Assembly (NCBI RefSeq): GCF_001751365.1
Contig: NZ_LJGT01000037.1
Coordinates: forward strand, 862,796-926,795
DNA: 64,000 bases
Origin: Streptomyces abyssalis
Lineage (GTDB): Bacteria; Actinomycetota; Actinomycetes; Streptomycetales; Streptomycetaceae
Direction of reading: 5' to 3'
Shown here: piece by piece, positions 11,036 to 20,153 of the stretch
Numbering within the stretch: position 1 is the first letter of the stretch
Layout of the letters: every line of letters starts with the position of its first letter
Notes under the pieces: generated by a model
What the model was told of the DNA's origin: nothing
The model's input: only the letters and a program-made list of their open reading frames with translations
Databases searched by the model: none
Program-made: the position numbers and the translations under genes

Positions 11036-11878
11036 TCAGATCATGCGCCGCAGCGCGGTCTCCACGGCATCGATCAGCGGATCGCCTTCGGTCCGCGGGT
11101 GCCGTACGAGACCGAACTCGACGTCCGGCAGGGCGGGCAGGGCGTCCGCGTCGTGGCAGGCCATGGCCGGTTCGAGGTTCGCGGGCATGAGCGCGGCGAC
11201 GCCGAGACCGGCGCGTACCGCGGCGAGCACACCGGCCAGGCTGTTGCTCTCGAACGCCACGCGCCAGCGCCGGTCGGCACGTTCCAGCGTTTCCAGCACC
11301 GACGTACGCCAGGAGCAGGGGTTCGAGAACAGCACCACCGGCAGCGGATCGGCGGTCACGTCCACACCCTGGCCGGCCGCCCAGGCCAGCGGACGGCGTA
11401 CCGTCCAGCGCGGCGGCCCGGGAATGTCCGGCACCGCGTCCAGTACGAGCTGGACGCGGCCCGCATCGTAGGCCTCCCGCGTCGCGGTGCTGGACAGGCT
11501 GAGCACCTCCAGCGTCGCGCCGGGGTGCAGCCGGGCGAGGTCGGCGAGGGCCTGGGGAAGCCGGGACGCAGCGAGGTCCTCGAGCAGCCCGATGCCGCAG
11601 TGACCGGTGAGCGCGCGCCCCGTTTCGGTGAGGGCCTGTGCGGAGAGCGCGAGAATCCGCTCGGCGTAGGGCAGGAGCTCCTCACCGGCGCGGGTCGGTG
11701 AGACGCCGGACGGCGACCGGTGCAGCAGCGGACTGCCGACGGCGCTCTCGAGCTTGCGCAACTGCTGGCTGAGCGAGGGCTGGCTGTGGCCGAGCGCCGT
11801 CGCGGCACGGCTGATGCTCCCCGACCTCAGGGCCGTGACGAACGACCGGAGCAACGTGATCTCAAGGTCCCTGGCCAT
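11036..11878 (-). CDS. LysR family transcriptional regulator
   Basis: 280 residues. The N-terminal winged helix-turn-helix (about residues 5-62, with GSISRAATALGHSQPSLSQQLRKLE) is followed by a substrate-binding-like domain. It is divergent from the MFS transporter gene at 11951, with 72 bp between the starts and a perfect dyad in between. By the usual LysR arrangement it most likely controls the transporter and itself. The effector is unknown. It sits convergent with the pirin gene, with about 70 bp between their ends. Confidence 0.92.
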   Translation of the reverse strand: MARDLEITLLRSFVTALRSGSISRAATALGHSQPSLSQQLRKLESAVGSPLLHRSPSGVSPTRAGEELLPYAERILALSAQALTETGRALTGHCGIGLLEDLAASRLPQALADLARLHPGATLEVLSLSSTATREAYDAGRVQLVLDAVPDIPGPPRWTVRRPLAWAAGQGVDVTADPLPVVLFSNPCSWRTSVLETLERADRRWRVAFESNSLAGVLAAVRAGLGVAALMPANLEPAMACHDADALPALPDVEFGLVRHPRTEGDPLIDAVETALRRMI

Positions 11879-11881
11879 AAG

Positions 11882-11908
11882 AATTCATGATACCGGCTCC
11901 AGTGAATT
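11882..11908. promoter_or_regulatory. Candidate LysR operator between lysR and MFS genes
   Basis: AATTCA (11882-11887) and TGAATT (11903-11908) form a perfect 6-bp inverted repeat with a 15-bp spacer. The length and position suit a LysR-type binding site controlling two divergent promoters. It lies 4 bp upstream of the regulator's start codon and 42 bp from the transporter start. Confidence 0.55.
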
Positions 11909-11950
11909 AATGACTTTCTATGGCCTGGGGATTGATCTAGCGTCAGGCAG

Positions 11951-13207
11951 ATGACCGGATACCGGCAGGTCCTCACCGTGCCAGGGATGGCACAACTGCT
12001 GAGCATTTCGCTGCTCGCCCGCCTCGCGATCACGGCTGACGTGATGGCGCTGACGATGTACGTCGTGCTGGGCCTCGACCTGAGCTACGCGGCGGCGGGA
12101 GGCGCCGCGGCGGCCATGACCGCGGGGATCGCGCTGGGCGGGCCGCTGCTAGGCCGCATGATCGACCGGCGGGGTCCCCGTGCCGTACTGCTGGTCACCG
12201 TCGTGGTGCAGGCCGCGTTCTGGCTGGGCGTACCGGCTCTGCCGTACGGGCCCCTGCTGGGCGCCTCCTTCGCGGCGGGACTGCTGATGGTGCCCGCCCA
12301 GCAGGTCGCCAGGCAGGCGATCGCCGCGATGACGACGGCGGGACAGCGCCAGGCTGCCTTCGCGCTGGAATCGCTGCAGGGCGAGCTGTCGTACATGGTG
12401 GGTCCGCCGATCGTGATCCTCTGTGCGGCGAAAGTGTCCCCTGACGTGGTCGCGTGGGGCGTCGGCGCCGCGATCGTGGCGGGTGGAGCGGGACTCGCCC
12501 TGCTCAACCCGCGGGTGCGTGCGGCGGACGAAGTGGATGCCGGCAAGTCCGGCCGTCCCCGCCGCCGGGAGTGGCTCGGCCCGGACATGATCGCCGTGCT
12601 GGTGATGGCGTTCGGCACCACGATGCTGCTCAGCGGTACCGACCTGGCGATCGTCGCCACCCTCGAGGAAGCCGGCCAGGTGTCCTGGGCCGCCGCGGTC
12701 GTGGCCGTGTACGGAGTGGCGTCGATAACCGGCGGTCTGGTGTACGGCGCGCTGCCCCGGCCGCTGCCCACATGGCTGCTGCTCGGTCTGCTCGGGCTGG
12801 CGACCCTTCCCGCCGGGCTGGCCCACGACTGGCCATGGCTGTGCGTGGCCGCTGCCGGTGCGGGGCTGCTCGCCGCGCCGACTCTCTCCGCAGTGGCCGA
12901 AGCGGTGAGCCGGCTCGCGCCCGCCGGTGCGCGCGGCGAAGCCACAGGCCTGCAGTCCTCGGCGCTGAGCGCGGGCTTCGCGCTCGGTACACCGGCTGTC
13001 GGGGGAGCGATCGACCTGTCCGTGCCGGCGGGCGGCTTCGCGGCGGCCGGGCTGGCCGGCCTCGCCGCCGCGCTGGCCGGCTGCCTGCTGTCCCGCCGCC
13101 CGCCCGCCCGCACACGGCCTCCCTCGGGAATCCCGGATGATCCGCACTTTGAGCCGCGCGGGAGCGGCGCCCGGCCCGGCGCCCGGGAATCCGCCACGGC
13201 AGGCTAG
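11951..13207 (+). CDS. MFS transporter
   Basis: 418 residues with about 12 hydrophobic helices and an MFS loop 2-3 signature near residue 70 (GRMIDRRGPR). It resembles small-molecule efflux permeases. The ATG at 11951 has no clear Shine-Dalgarno. The 3' end overlaps the oppositely oriented acylase gene by four bases, so the two transcripts converge without a spacer. Given the LysR gene on one side and the NRPS end nearby, export of a small metabolite is possible, but the substrate cannot be read from sequence. Confidence 0.88.
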   Translation: MTGYRQVLTVPGMAQLLSISLLARLAITADVMALTMYVVLGLDLSYAAAGGAAAAMTAGIALGGPLLGRMIDRRGPRAVLLVTVVVQAAFWLGVPALPYGPLLGASFAAGLLMVPAQQVARQAIAAMTTAGQRQAAFALESLQGELSYMVGPPIVILCAAKVSPDVVAWGVGAAIVAGGAGLALLNPRVRAADEVDAGKSGRPRRREWLGPDMIAVLVMAFGTTMLLSGTDLAIVATLEEAGQVSWAAAVVAVYGVASITGGLVYGALPRPLPTWLLLGLLGLATLPAGLAHDWPWLCVAAAGAGLLAAPTLSAVAEAVSRLAPAGARGEATGLQSSALSAGFALGTPAVGGAIDLSVPAGGFAAAGLAGLAAALAGCLLSRRPPARTRPPSGIPDDPHFEPRGSGARPGARESATAG

Positions 13208-15612
13208 GGGCCGGCGTCCCGCGCCTCCGGTACGGGCTCCAGCATGAGGACGCGCTCCGTGTTCTCCTCGACCGCGGAGCGGCTGTACAGCAGGGGGAAG
13301 GCGCCGTCCTGCGCCCAGTCTGCGAACAGGTCGCGGTAGTGGCGGCTGCCGGGATCGCCGGACTGGCCGGGGGAGTTCATGGCCAGCGACCGGTCCCAGG
13401 CGCCGACGTCGACGACGAGCCGGAACGTGGCGCCTCCGCTCTGGCGGAAGCCGGAGGTGTAGGCGGCGGCCCCGACGGTGTCGCCGCTGCCGCCGCGCGG
13501 CACCGGCCCCAGGGACATCCACTCCGGCTCGTCTCCCGTCCGCTTCCGCACGAGGTCCGCCAGCGGATGCCGCAGGAGGCTGTGGTGCAGCTCGCCCCAG
13601 CGCCAGGCCCCCGGATCCGTCCCGAGCAGACCCTCCGTCTCGGCGTACGCGGCGGCGAGGGTGTCCTGGATGATGCCGCGCACGGCGTGCCGTGGGTCGG
13701 GACCCAGCCTTTCACCGGGTGTGAGCAGCAGATCCAGATCCACCCGGGCGTCGGCTGCGGCGTCCTCGGCGGGCATGATCCGCGTGAGCGCCCGCCGGGA
13801 CTCTTCCCCCGGCAGCAGGTGCTCCAGGGCGGAGCCGAGCAGGGCCGGACGCAGGTGACGCCGGAACCAGATCTCGAAGAGCGCCGCGGCCGCGGAGTCC
13901 GGTGTCAACCGCGCGTCCCAGCCGCGCAGCAACTCCAGCGCCCCGGCCGTGCGTGCGTCGTCGCCGGCCGCTCCGTGCAGCAGGGGCAGGATGCTGCGGG
14001 CCGGGATACTGAGCTGATCGGTCTGCAGCCGCACGCACTCCGCGACGGTCCAGTCGTCACGGCTCTCCAGCGTCTCGGCGATGCGCCGGTACCGGTAGGG
14101 CGCGTACCAGTCGTAGGTGACGGTCGGTTCCGAATCGCCGTACGCGGGCGGCAGGTTCATCTCGTTGGCCGTGGCGAGCCAGCCGGAGCGGGGGTCGCGA
14201 ACGGAGGGGAGGGTGCCTGGTGCCTGGTGGCCCGCCCATTCGTGGCTGCCGTCGCCCGGCACGGGAAGCGTCCCGTCCCAGCCTTGACGGACGGGCACGC
14301 GCCCGGCGGGGCACCAGCCGATGGTGCCGTCGTCCGCCGCGTACACCTGGTTCTCACCGGGGGAGCCCCACCGCCGCATCGCGTCGGTGAACTCGGCGGC
14401 GTTCTGAGCCCCCATGTAGTTCATGCTGCCCAGGTAGGGGGCCATGCCGGGCTCCAGCCAGGCCGCCCGTACCGCGAACGCCGCGTTCCGCTCGGGCAGT
14501 TGACGGATCACGGGACCGTGCCGCGTGAACCACAGCTCGGCTTCCACGTCCTCGCCGCCTGCGACCGGGACCGTCTCCGTCACCCGGACCATGGACTCCC
14601 AGCCGCCGCGGTAGCGGTACCGGGTCGGGTCCGCCGGATCGGTGGTGTAGACGTACAGGTCCTCCTGGTCGATGGGGAAGATCGTGAGCCCGAAGGCGAT
14701 CCGGCCGTTGTGCCCGATGGAGACGCCGGGCAGCGCGGGCTCGCCGGCGCCGATCACGTCCAGGCCCGGGGCCGAGAGATGCACCAGGTAGCGAAGCGAG
14801 GGCAGCGTGAGCGCGCGATGAGGGTCGTTCGCCAGCATCGGACGGCCCGTGGCGGTGCGGGAGGCGCTCAGCACCCAGTTGTTGCTGCCGTCCAGGCCCG
14901 CACGGGACGCCGTCTGCTGTCCGCCGGGCGGCGCCGCCCACGGGGGTACGGTCGCCAGCCGGTACACCCGCAGCACGTCGTCGGGGATGACGGAGAGATC
15001 CAGCCCGTCCGGCACCCGCAGCCGGTGCGGCGACGGTTCGCGTACCCGCCGCAGATCCTCGGCCTCCGGCCCGAAGTCGCGCAGCGTCAGCGCACGCGAG
15101 ACCTCCTCGCCGAGGTTGTAGTGGAGCCCGTGGCTGCGGATACGGGCCACGTCGGACGGGTCCCAGAAGGAGGGCCCGTAACCGAGCAGCGCGAACTCGG
15201 GCGGCAGCGGGGCCTGTCGGCGCCGGCACAGCTCGACGTAGGCGTTGATGCCCGCGGTGAACGCCCGGGCCGCCGGCTCGACGTCCGGACCGTAGGCGCT
15301 CCATTCCTCCTCCATGGTGCCGCGGTAGAGGAAGAGCCTGGCGGCGCGGTCACCTTCGAGGTACTCCTCGCCGAAGACCTCCGAGAGCAGCCCCAGTCCG
15401 CGGCGGCGCCACAGGTCGAGCTGGAAGAGGCGGTCGCGGGCGGCGTTGAAGCCCTGCGCGAGGAAGAGATCGCGGCGGGAGGCGGCGTACAGATGCGGCA
15501 CGCCCCAACGGTCGATGCGGATCTCGACGGGCGCCGAGAGCCCCGGCACCCGGAAGGCGGTCCGTGACCCCGCCGCGTCCCGGCTCTCCTGTGAGTCCTG
15601 TGTGTCCGTCAC
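13204..15612 (-). CDS. Penicillin acylase family protein (peptidase S45, Ntn hydrolase)
   Basis: 802 residues, matching the alpha-linker-beta plan of the family. The likely autocatalytic cleavage site is before Ser in GSNNWVLSASRT, the conserved SNNW start of the beta chain. The N-terminal block with RDxWGVPHLYA and GFNAARDRLFQLDLWRR is typical of the alpha chain. The GTG at 15612 is chosen because GGAGG lies 10 bases upstream (15623-15627) and homology starts soon after; the open frame continues upstream for over 1 kb without family similarity. No signal peptide is visible, unlike most periplasmic or secreted members. Relatives cleave acyl chains from beta-lactams, acyl-homoserine lactones or acylated siderophore precursors. 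The nearby NRPS makes a tailoring or prodrug-cleavage role conceivable. Confidence 0.9.
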   Translation of the reverse strand: MTDTQDSQESRDAAGSRTAFRVPGLSAPVEIRIDRWGVPHLYAASRRDLFLAQGFNAARDRLFQLDLWRRRGLGLLSEVFGEEYLEGDRAARLFLYRGTMEEEWSAYGPDVEPAARAFTAGINAYVELCRRRQAPLPPEFALLGYGPSFWDPSDVARIRSHGLHYNLGEEVSRALTLRDFGPEAEDLRRVREPSPHRLRVPDGLDLSVIPDDVLRVYRLATVPPWAAPPGGQQTASRAGLDGSNNWVLSASRTATGRPMLANDPHRALTLPSLRYLVHLSAPGLDVIGAGEPALPGVSIGHNGRIAFGLTIFPIDQEDLYVYTTDPADPTRYRYRGGWESMVRVTETVPVAGGEDVEAELWFTRHGPVIRQLPERNAAFAVRAAWLEPGMAPYLGSMNYMGAQNAAEFTDAMRRWGSPGENQVYAADDGTIGWCPAGRVPVRQGWDGTLPVPGDGSHEWAGHQAPGTLPSVRDPRSGWLATANEMNLPPAYGDSEPTVTYDWYAPYRYRRIAETLESRDDWTVAECVRLQTDQLSIPARSILPLLHGAAGDDARTAGALELLRGWDARLTPDSAAAALFEIWFRRHLRPALLGSALEHLLPGEESRRALTRIMPAEDAAADARVDLDLLLTPGERLGPDPRHAVRGIIQDTLAAAYAETEGLLGTDPGAWRWGELHHSLLRHPLADLVRKRTGDEPEWMSLGPVPRGGSGDTVGAAAYTSGFRQSGGATFRLVVDVGAWDRSLAMNSPGQSGDPGSRHYRDLFADWAQDGAFPLLYSRSAVEENTERVLMLEPVPEARDAGP

Positions 15613-15900
15613 CTTCTCCGACCCTCCTGTGCGGCATGTTCCGGCCGTCCCCGCCAGCCGCGGCCCGTGCGGTCGCTCCTGACGGCCTCCGGCGGAACAC
15701 CTGCCCGCAGGAAGCCGCCGGCAGGCACCCGTGCCCCGCCTCCCGGGGCGTACATGCGACGGCGTCCACCGAGTCTCCTGCAGTGATCGCGGGGTACACA
15801 CCACGGAAGCGGTGGCGGCCCGACGCGTACGCCACGGGCGCCGCCAAGGACGAGAACCTGACGAGAACACCGGCGACGGACGACGGCGAGGCGGAGCAGA

Positions 15901-16317
15901 GTGCACGTGAAGATGTTGCGGATGCTGGGAGCGGCCACCGCCCTGTACGGACTGGCGGTGACGGCCAGGCCGGAGCTGCTGGCCCGCCCCTCGGGACTGG
16001 CCGACCCGGAAGGACGGGTGGCGGAGGAGACGCGCATCTCGCTGCGCCCCCTGGTGTGGCGGGACGTCGCCGGCGGCCTGGCCATGCTGTGCGCGCCGGA
16101 AGGGCCGGCGCTCCGCACCGCCGCCGTGGTCAGGATCGCCTCCGACTTCGGTGACGCGGCGCTCCTCGGCTCGACGCTGCCAAGGAGCACGCGTGCCAAG
16201 GCCGTTGCCGTATCGGTCGGTTGGGGTGCCCTGTCGGTGGCGGCGCTGTGCGCCCCCGGACGTACGGGGCAGCGGCGCGGCTCCCGCCCTGGCCGGTGTG
16301 CCGGGGCGGCCCGGTGA
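15901..16317 (+). CDS. Small hydrophobic hypothetical protein
   Basis: 138 residues from GTG 15901, or two codons fewer from GTG 15907, with GGAG at 15893-15896. Three to four hydrophobic stretches suggest a membrane protein; it contains RPLVWRDVAGGLAMLCAP near the middle. It resembles small uncharacterised actinobacterial membrane proteins. Its stop overlaps the start of the hydrolase gene downstream (GTGA), so the two are translationally coupled. Confidence 0.7.
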   Translation: MHVKMLRMLGAATALYGLAVTARPELLARPSGLADPEGRVAEETRISLRPLVWRDVAGGLAMLCAPEGPALRTAAVVRIASDFGDAALLGSTLPRSTRAKAVAVSVGWGALSVAALCAPGRTGQRRGSRPGRCAGAAR

Positions 16318-17003
16318 GCGCGCCCGGTGCGCCCCCTTCGCGGTCCGCGCCGGCGCCCGCGCTGATACCGCACGCGAAGATCCGTCATCCCCGCGCCGCC
16401 GTGCTGGTGCTGCACGGGGGCCGCTCCGAGGGCCCGGAGGCACCGCCGCGGCTGAACCTTCCAGGAGCCCGGATGAGGCTCTTCCTCCCGCCCCTGGCCA
16501 GGGCGTCCGCCGGGCACGGCGTGCTGCTGTGCCGGGTCCGCTACCGGTGCCGCGGCTGGAACGGTGAACGCGAGGACGCCGCACGTGACGCCCGCTGGGC
16601 GCTCGGCGAACTGGCCCGCACCGTGGGCGAGTTGCCGGTGGTGGTCGTCGGACACTCCATGGGCGGCAGGGCCGCGCTCCGCGTGGGCGGTGCACCGGGC
16701 GTACGGGGTGTCGTGGCGCTCGCCCCGTGGTGCCCGGAGGGTGAGCCGGCCGCGCAGCTCGCCGGCCGTCGCGCCGTACTCGTCCACGGCGACCGTGACC
16801 GCGTGACGGACCCCGAGGCCTCCCGCCGGTTCACGGCCCGGGCACGTGAGGCGGGCGCCGACGCCCGGTTCGTCCCGGTGCCGGGCGGCGACCACGCGAT
16901 GCTGCGGCGGTCCGCCGCATGGCACCGGACCGTCGCCGAGGAGGTCATGGCGATGCTCGGCCTCAGCATGTCCGCCGCCCGGCGGGCGCCCCGGGAAGGG
17001 TGA
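16314..17003 (+). CDS. Alpha/beta hydrolase
   Basis: 229 residues. The nucleophile elbow is GHSMGG. A candidate acid follows in LVHGDRDRVTD and the catalytic His in PGGDHAML, so the triad looks complete. The strand-loop VLVLHGGR near the N-terminus is the usual oxyanion region. The GTG at 16314 overlaps the upstream stop codon and is preferred over an in-frame start 93 bp upstream inside the previous gene. Substrate unknown. Confidence 0.85.
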   Translation: MSAPGAPPSRSAPAPALIPHAKIRHPRAAVLVLHGGRSEGPEAPPRLNLPGARMRLFLPPLARASAGHGVLLCRVRYRCRGWNGEREDAARDARWALGELARTVGELPVVVVGHSMGGRAALRVGGAPGVRGVVALAPWCPEGEPAAQLAGRRAVLVHGDRDRVTDPEASRRFTARAREAGADARFVPVPGGDHAMLRRSAAWHRTVAEEVMAMLGLSMSAARRAPREG

Positions 17004-17015
17004 GGCACACGGCGG

Positions 17016-17042
17016 GGCCGGCGGGGCTCCGCCCCTCCGGCC
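17016..17042 (+). terminator. Hairpin terminator after the hydrolase gene
   Basis: GGCCGG plus GGGGC pairs with GCCCC plus CCGGCC across a 3-base loop, with one internal mismatch. It starts 13 bp after the hydrolase stop. There is no T-tract, as is common in Streptomyces. Confidence 0.6.
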
Positions 17043-17143
17043 GCACAGCCGTCCGTCCTGACAGCAGCCCGGGGGCAACGCTTCCCGTCATGATGCGGCA
17101 GCCGCGCTGAACGGCCGCCGTGCGGCGGTGATACGGATGTCCC

Positions 17144-17977
17144 ATGGATCTGCGCGTCATGACGTTCAACCTCCGCTTCGCCGACTACGACAGCGCCGCA
17201 CCGCACTCGTGGAGCCGCCGCCGGCCCGCCGTGGCGGCCCTCCTGCGGCAGGAGGCGCCCGACCTCGTCGGCACCCAGGAGGGTCTGCACCGCCAACTGC
17301 GCGACGTCCACGAGGACATCCAGCAGCCGGGCAGGTCCTACGACTGGATCGGGACGGGACGGGAGGGCGGCAGCCGCGGTGAGTTCATGGCGCTCTTCTA
17401 CGACACCGCCCGCCTGGAACCCGTGGAGTACGAGCACTTCTGGATCGCCCACGATCCGTACTCGGTCGGAGCGAAATGGCCCGGTGCGGGCTCGCCGCGG
17501 ATGGTGACCTGGGCCCGCTTCCGCGAGAGGACGACGGGCCGCGAGTTCTACGCGCTCAACACCCACCTGGACAACGCGAGCGCGGAGGCCCGGCTGGCCG
17601 GCGCCCGCCTGCTCGCCCGGCAGATGCACCGCCCCGAGCCGCCCTTTCCGCCGTTCGACGCCGCCCTGCCGCGCATCGTCACCGGCGACTTCAACGCCCC
17701 GGCGGTCAGGGAGCCCGGCGGCGTCTACGAGACGCTGCTGACCGAGGGCGGGCTGGCCGACACCTGGACCGCCGCTCCGCCCGGGGCGCGCAGCGAGGAG
17801 CACGCGACCTGGCACAACTACGCCGGACCCTCCAGGCCTGGCGCGCGCATCGACTGGATCCTCACCTCACCCGGAATCCGCACGAAAGCCGTCAAGCTCA
17901 ACACATTCACGCTCGGCGGCGAACATCCCAGTGACCACTTCCCCGTACAGGCCGACCTCGGGTTCGGCGACGACTGA
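17144..17977 (+). CDS. Endonuclease/exonuclease/phosphatase family protein
   Basis: 277 residues with all core EEP motifs in order: MTFNLRF (Asn), GTQEG (metal-binding Glu), LNTHLDN (His), TGDFNAP (Asp/Asn), RIDWIL, and the catalytic His in SDHFPV. Members are Mg2+-dependent phosphodiesterases acting on DNA, phosphoinositides or sphingomyelin. The compact size and absence of a signal peptide fit the small cytoplasmic group annotated as endonucleases or metal-dependent hydrolases. Convergent with the PP2C gene, 52 bp apart. Confidence 0.88.
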   Translation: MDLRVMTFNLRFADYDSAAPHSWSRRRPAVAALLRQEAPDLVGTQEGLHRQLRDVHEDIQQPGRSYDWIGTGREGGSRGEFMALFYDTARLEPVEYEHFWIAHDPYSVGAKWPGAGSPRMVTWARFRERTTGREFYALNTHLDNASAEARLAGARLLARQMHRPEPPFPPFDAALPRIVTGDFNAPAVREPGGVYETLLTEGGLADTWTAAPPGARSEEHATWHNYAGPSRPGARIDWILTSPGIRTKAVKLNTFTLGGEHPSDHFPVQADLGFGDD

Positions 17978-18029
17978 GGGCCCGTGACACCGAGGGCCGC
18001 GGGGGACACCCCGGCCCTCGACGCGGCGT

Positions 18030-19133
18030 TCACGGCAGGCGCTCGATCGCGATCACGGCGGCGTCGTCGTCGAGCGGTCCGCCGACATGGTGTCTGAGGT
18101 CCCGCCTCAGCCGCTGCAGCAGAGCATCCGGGCCGGAGACGCTCCATTCGGTGATGCGCTCCGCGAGCGGATAGAAACGCCCCGAGGAGTCACGTGCCTC
18201 GGTGATGCCGTCCGTGTAGAGCAGCAGCAGATCTCCGGCCTCCAGCTCGAATCCGTCCACGTGGTAGTCGGCCGTGATCATCCCGCCGAGACCCAGCGGG
18301 GGAGCGGGGCGGTCCGGCTCCAGGGTCATGACGCCGCCCTTGCGCAGCAGCAACGGCGGCGGATGTCCGCAGACGACCATGTCGCATCGGCTGTCCTCGT
18401 CGGGGATGTCGAGCAGCGACGCGGTGATGAACGTCTCCTGGGACGGCTCCGCGCCGACGGGATCGGCGAGATTCCAGGTGACGCTCTCATCGAGCAGAGC
18501 AGCGGTCTCCGCCATGCCCTCACGGTGGCGGACGGCCGCCCGGAACGCCCCGAGGAGAAGGGTGGCGTCGCCGACGGCGGACATGCCTTTGCCCCGCACG
18601 TCACCGATGATCAGGCGGGTGCTGGAGCTGGTGCGTGCGGCGGCGTACAGATCTCCGCCGATCCTGGCCTCGGCCTCCGCGGCCACGTAGAGGGAGGCGA
18701 TCCGCAGGGGCCCGATCCGCTCGGGCAGGGGCCGCAGGGCCAGCTGCTGTGCGGTCTCGGCCACCTGCCTGACCTTCGACAGTTCCCGCGAGCGCCGCTC
18801 CCGGACGATGCAGTAGCCCACGAGTGAGGCACCCACGAGGACCAGAGCCGCGATCTGCGCCTGGTGGTTGGCCGAGAAGATTTCGTCCCGGTCGCGCAGG
18901 ACCCCGATGACCGACTGGGCGACCACGGCCAGTACGGCGATCATCCCGGTCGCCCAGGGCCCGGCGAACGAAGCGGTGATGGCCGGCGCGGCCACCAGCA
19001 GCGGACCGAGATGGATGTGGGCCGGCGCGATCACATCGGCCACGGCGACGATCACCAGAAAGGCGACCGGGACCGTGAGCATCCAGTGATTTCCGCGCAC
19101 GGACCGGCGGAGATCAGCGAACCGCTGCGACAT
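18030..19133 (-). CDS. Membrane-anchored PP2C family (SpoIIE-type) serine/threonine phosphatase
   Basis: 367 residues. Residues 1-110 hold about four membrane helices (VPVAFLVIVAVADVI onward) without an obvious sensor domain. The rest is a SpoIIE-type PP2C catalytic domain with IGGDLYAA, IGDVRGKGMSA, GHPPPLLLR and LLLYTDGITEARD, which include the metal-binding Asp residues. Such proteins dephosphorylate anti-sigma factor antagonists in Streptomyces partner-switching networks. No partner kinase or antagonist is adjacent; an RsbW-like ATPase lies 40 kb away. Confidence 0.92.
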   Translation of the reverse strand: MSQRFADLRRSVRGNHWMLTVPVAFLVIVAVADVIAPAHIHLGPLLVAAPAITASFAGPWATGMIAVLAVVAQSVIGVLRDRDEIFSANHQAQIAALVLVGASLVGYCIVRERRSRELSKVRQVAETAQQLALRPLPERIGPLRIASLYVAAEAEARIGGDLYAAARTSSSTRLIIGDVRGKGMSAVGDATLLLGAFRAAVRHREGMAETAALLDESVTWNLADPVGAEPSQETFITASLLDIPDEDSRCDMVVCGHPPPLLLRKGGVMTLEPDRPAPPLGLGGMITADYHVDGFELEAGDLLLLYTDGITEARDSSGRFYPLAERITEWSVSGPDALLQRLRRDLRHHVGGPLDDDAAVIAIERLP

Positions 19134-19263
19134 ACCTACTGCTTACCCCCGCCGTGCCCTCGGCGCAGAACGGCGCACTGGACGTACGTATGAACGGGAC
19201 GGCCGGGTGCTCCCACGGGTGTGGGCGGCACCGTCCGGCATGCGCCGCTCGCCCGGGGACGGC

Positions 19264-19291
19264 GTCCTCAGCCGCGGAGGCGGCTGAGGAC
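19264..19291 (-). terminator. Hairpin terminator of the RibD-like reductase gene
   Basis: A perfect 12-bp stem (19264-19275 with 19280-19291) with a GGAG loop starts 29 bp past the stop codon of the minus-strand gene at 19321. It also lies upstream of the PP2C gene, insulating it. Confidence 0.75.
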
Positions 19292-19320
19292 ACGGTCGCC
19301 CGAACCGGGCTCGCCGCGGG

Positions 19321-19974
19321 TCACCTCCGCACCCGATGGCGGAGCCAGGCGATGCCGTCCCGCAGCGTCTCGTTCGTGACGAGTTCCAGCGCCCTGCCGG
19401 TGCCCCGCGCGTTCCCGTACCAGCGCTGCCCGTCCCGGTCGGCGGCGAGGCACGGGTGCACCAGGAGACTGACCTCGTCGAGCAGATCCGCCGCCAGCAG
19501 CGCGCCGATGAGGGAGCCGCCGCTGTCCACCCGTACGACCCCGGCCCCCTCTCGCCCGGCGAGCGTCTCCAGCACCGCGCGCAGGTCGACCCGTTCGCTG
19601 CCGGTCACCAGCTCACGAACCTGACGCGACGCGGGACGGGGCGGGGTGCATGCCGAGTGCAGGGCGAGGACGTCCGACCAGTGACCCGCGGCCCGCAGCT
19701 CTTCCCAGCGGCTGATCCGGCCCCCGCCGTCCACGACGGCGAGCAGCGGCCCGTCAGCGGCTGGACCCGGACCGGGCGGCGCGGAGGCCAGCGTGGCTTC
19801 CTGGGCGAGAAGAGTGCCGGAGCCCGCCAGCGTGACGTCCTCCTGCCAGGTGCCCGCGAGTTCGTAGAAGAGCCCGACGTCCGGTTCGAAGCCCGTCGTC
19901 ACCCCCTCGGGAGTGACGGCCACGTGCGCCACGACATGCGGGCGTGCCGGTGCGGGGGACGGAGTCGTCGTCAT
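19321..19974 (-). CDS. RibD C-terminal domain (dihydrofolate reductase-like) protein
   Basis: 217 residues. It resembles stand-alone RibD-C/DHFR-fold reductases: VVAHVAVTPEGVTTGF at the start, GSGTLLA in the middle, RVDSGGSLIGALLAADLLDEVSLLVHP (NADPH-binding region) near the end. The deaminase half of true RibD is absent, so a general NADPH-dependent reductase is more likely than a riboflavin enzyme. The ATG at 19974 is used; the same frame is open far upstream through the prpE-like gene but shows no homology. It lies 179 bp downstream of the prpE-like gene on the same strand, behind a hairpin. Confidence 0.82.
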   Translation of the reverse strand: MTTTPSPAPARPHVVAHVAVTPEGVTTGFEPDVGLFYELAGTWQEDVTLAGSGTLLAQEATLASAPPGPGPAADGPLLAVVDGGGRISRWEELRAAGHWSDVLALHSACTPPRPASRQVRELVTGSERVDLRAVLETLAGREGAGVVRVDSGGSLIGALLAADLLDEVSLLVHPCLAADRDGQRWYGNARGTGRALELVTNETLRDGIAWLRHRVRR

Positions 19975-20024
19975 GGCAGCGACAGTAGGGCGGGGGTCTG
20001 ACAACGGGGGGACGGGCGGAAAGA

Positions 20025-20056
20025 CCGGCCCGGCCGGCGGGGAGCGGCCGGGCCGG
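20025..20056 (-). terminator. Hairpin terminator after the propionate-CoA ligase gene
   Basis: A perfect 12-bp stem (20025-20036 with 20045-20056) and an 8-base loop lie about 98 bp beyond the stop of the minus-strand gene at 20154 and 51 bp before the next start. Confidence 0.65.
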
Positions 20057-20153
20057 AGGCAGCCGCTCCGCCCCGGAAGCCTCGCCACCGGAGGCCCCGG
20101 CCCCCGGAAGCCCAGCCCCGGGAGGCACGCCCCTGTCCTGCGGCTCTGCCGCT

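Noticed and set aside
15613-16695. Long N-terminal extension of the penicillin acylase frame
   Set aside because: The extension is Arg/Pro-rich, overlaps two divergent genes and has no family similarity; a good ribosome binding site precedes GTG 15612.
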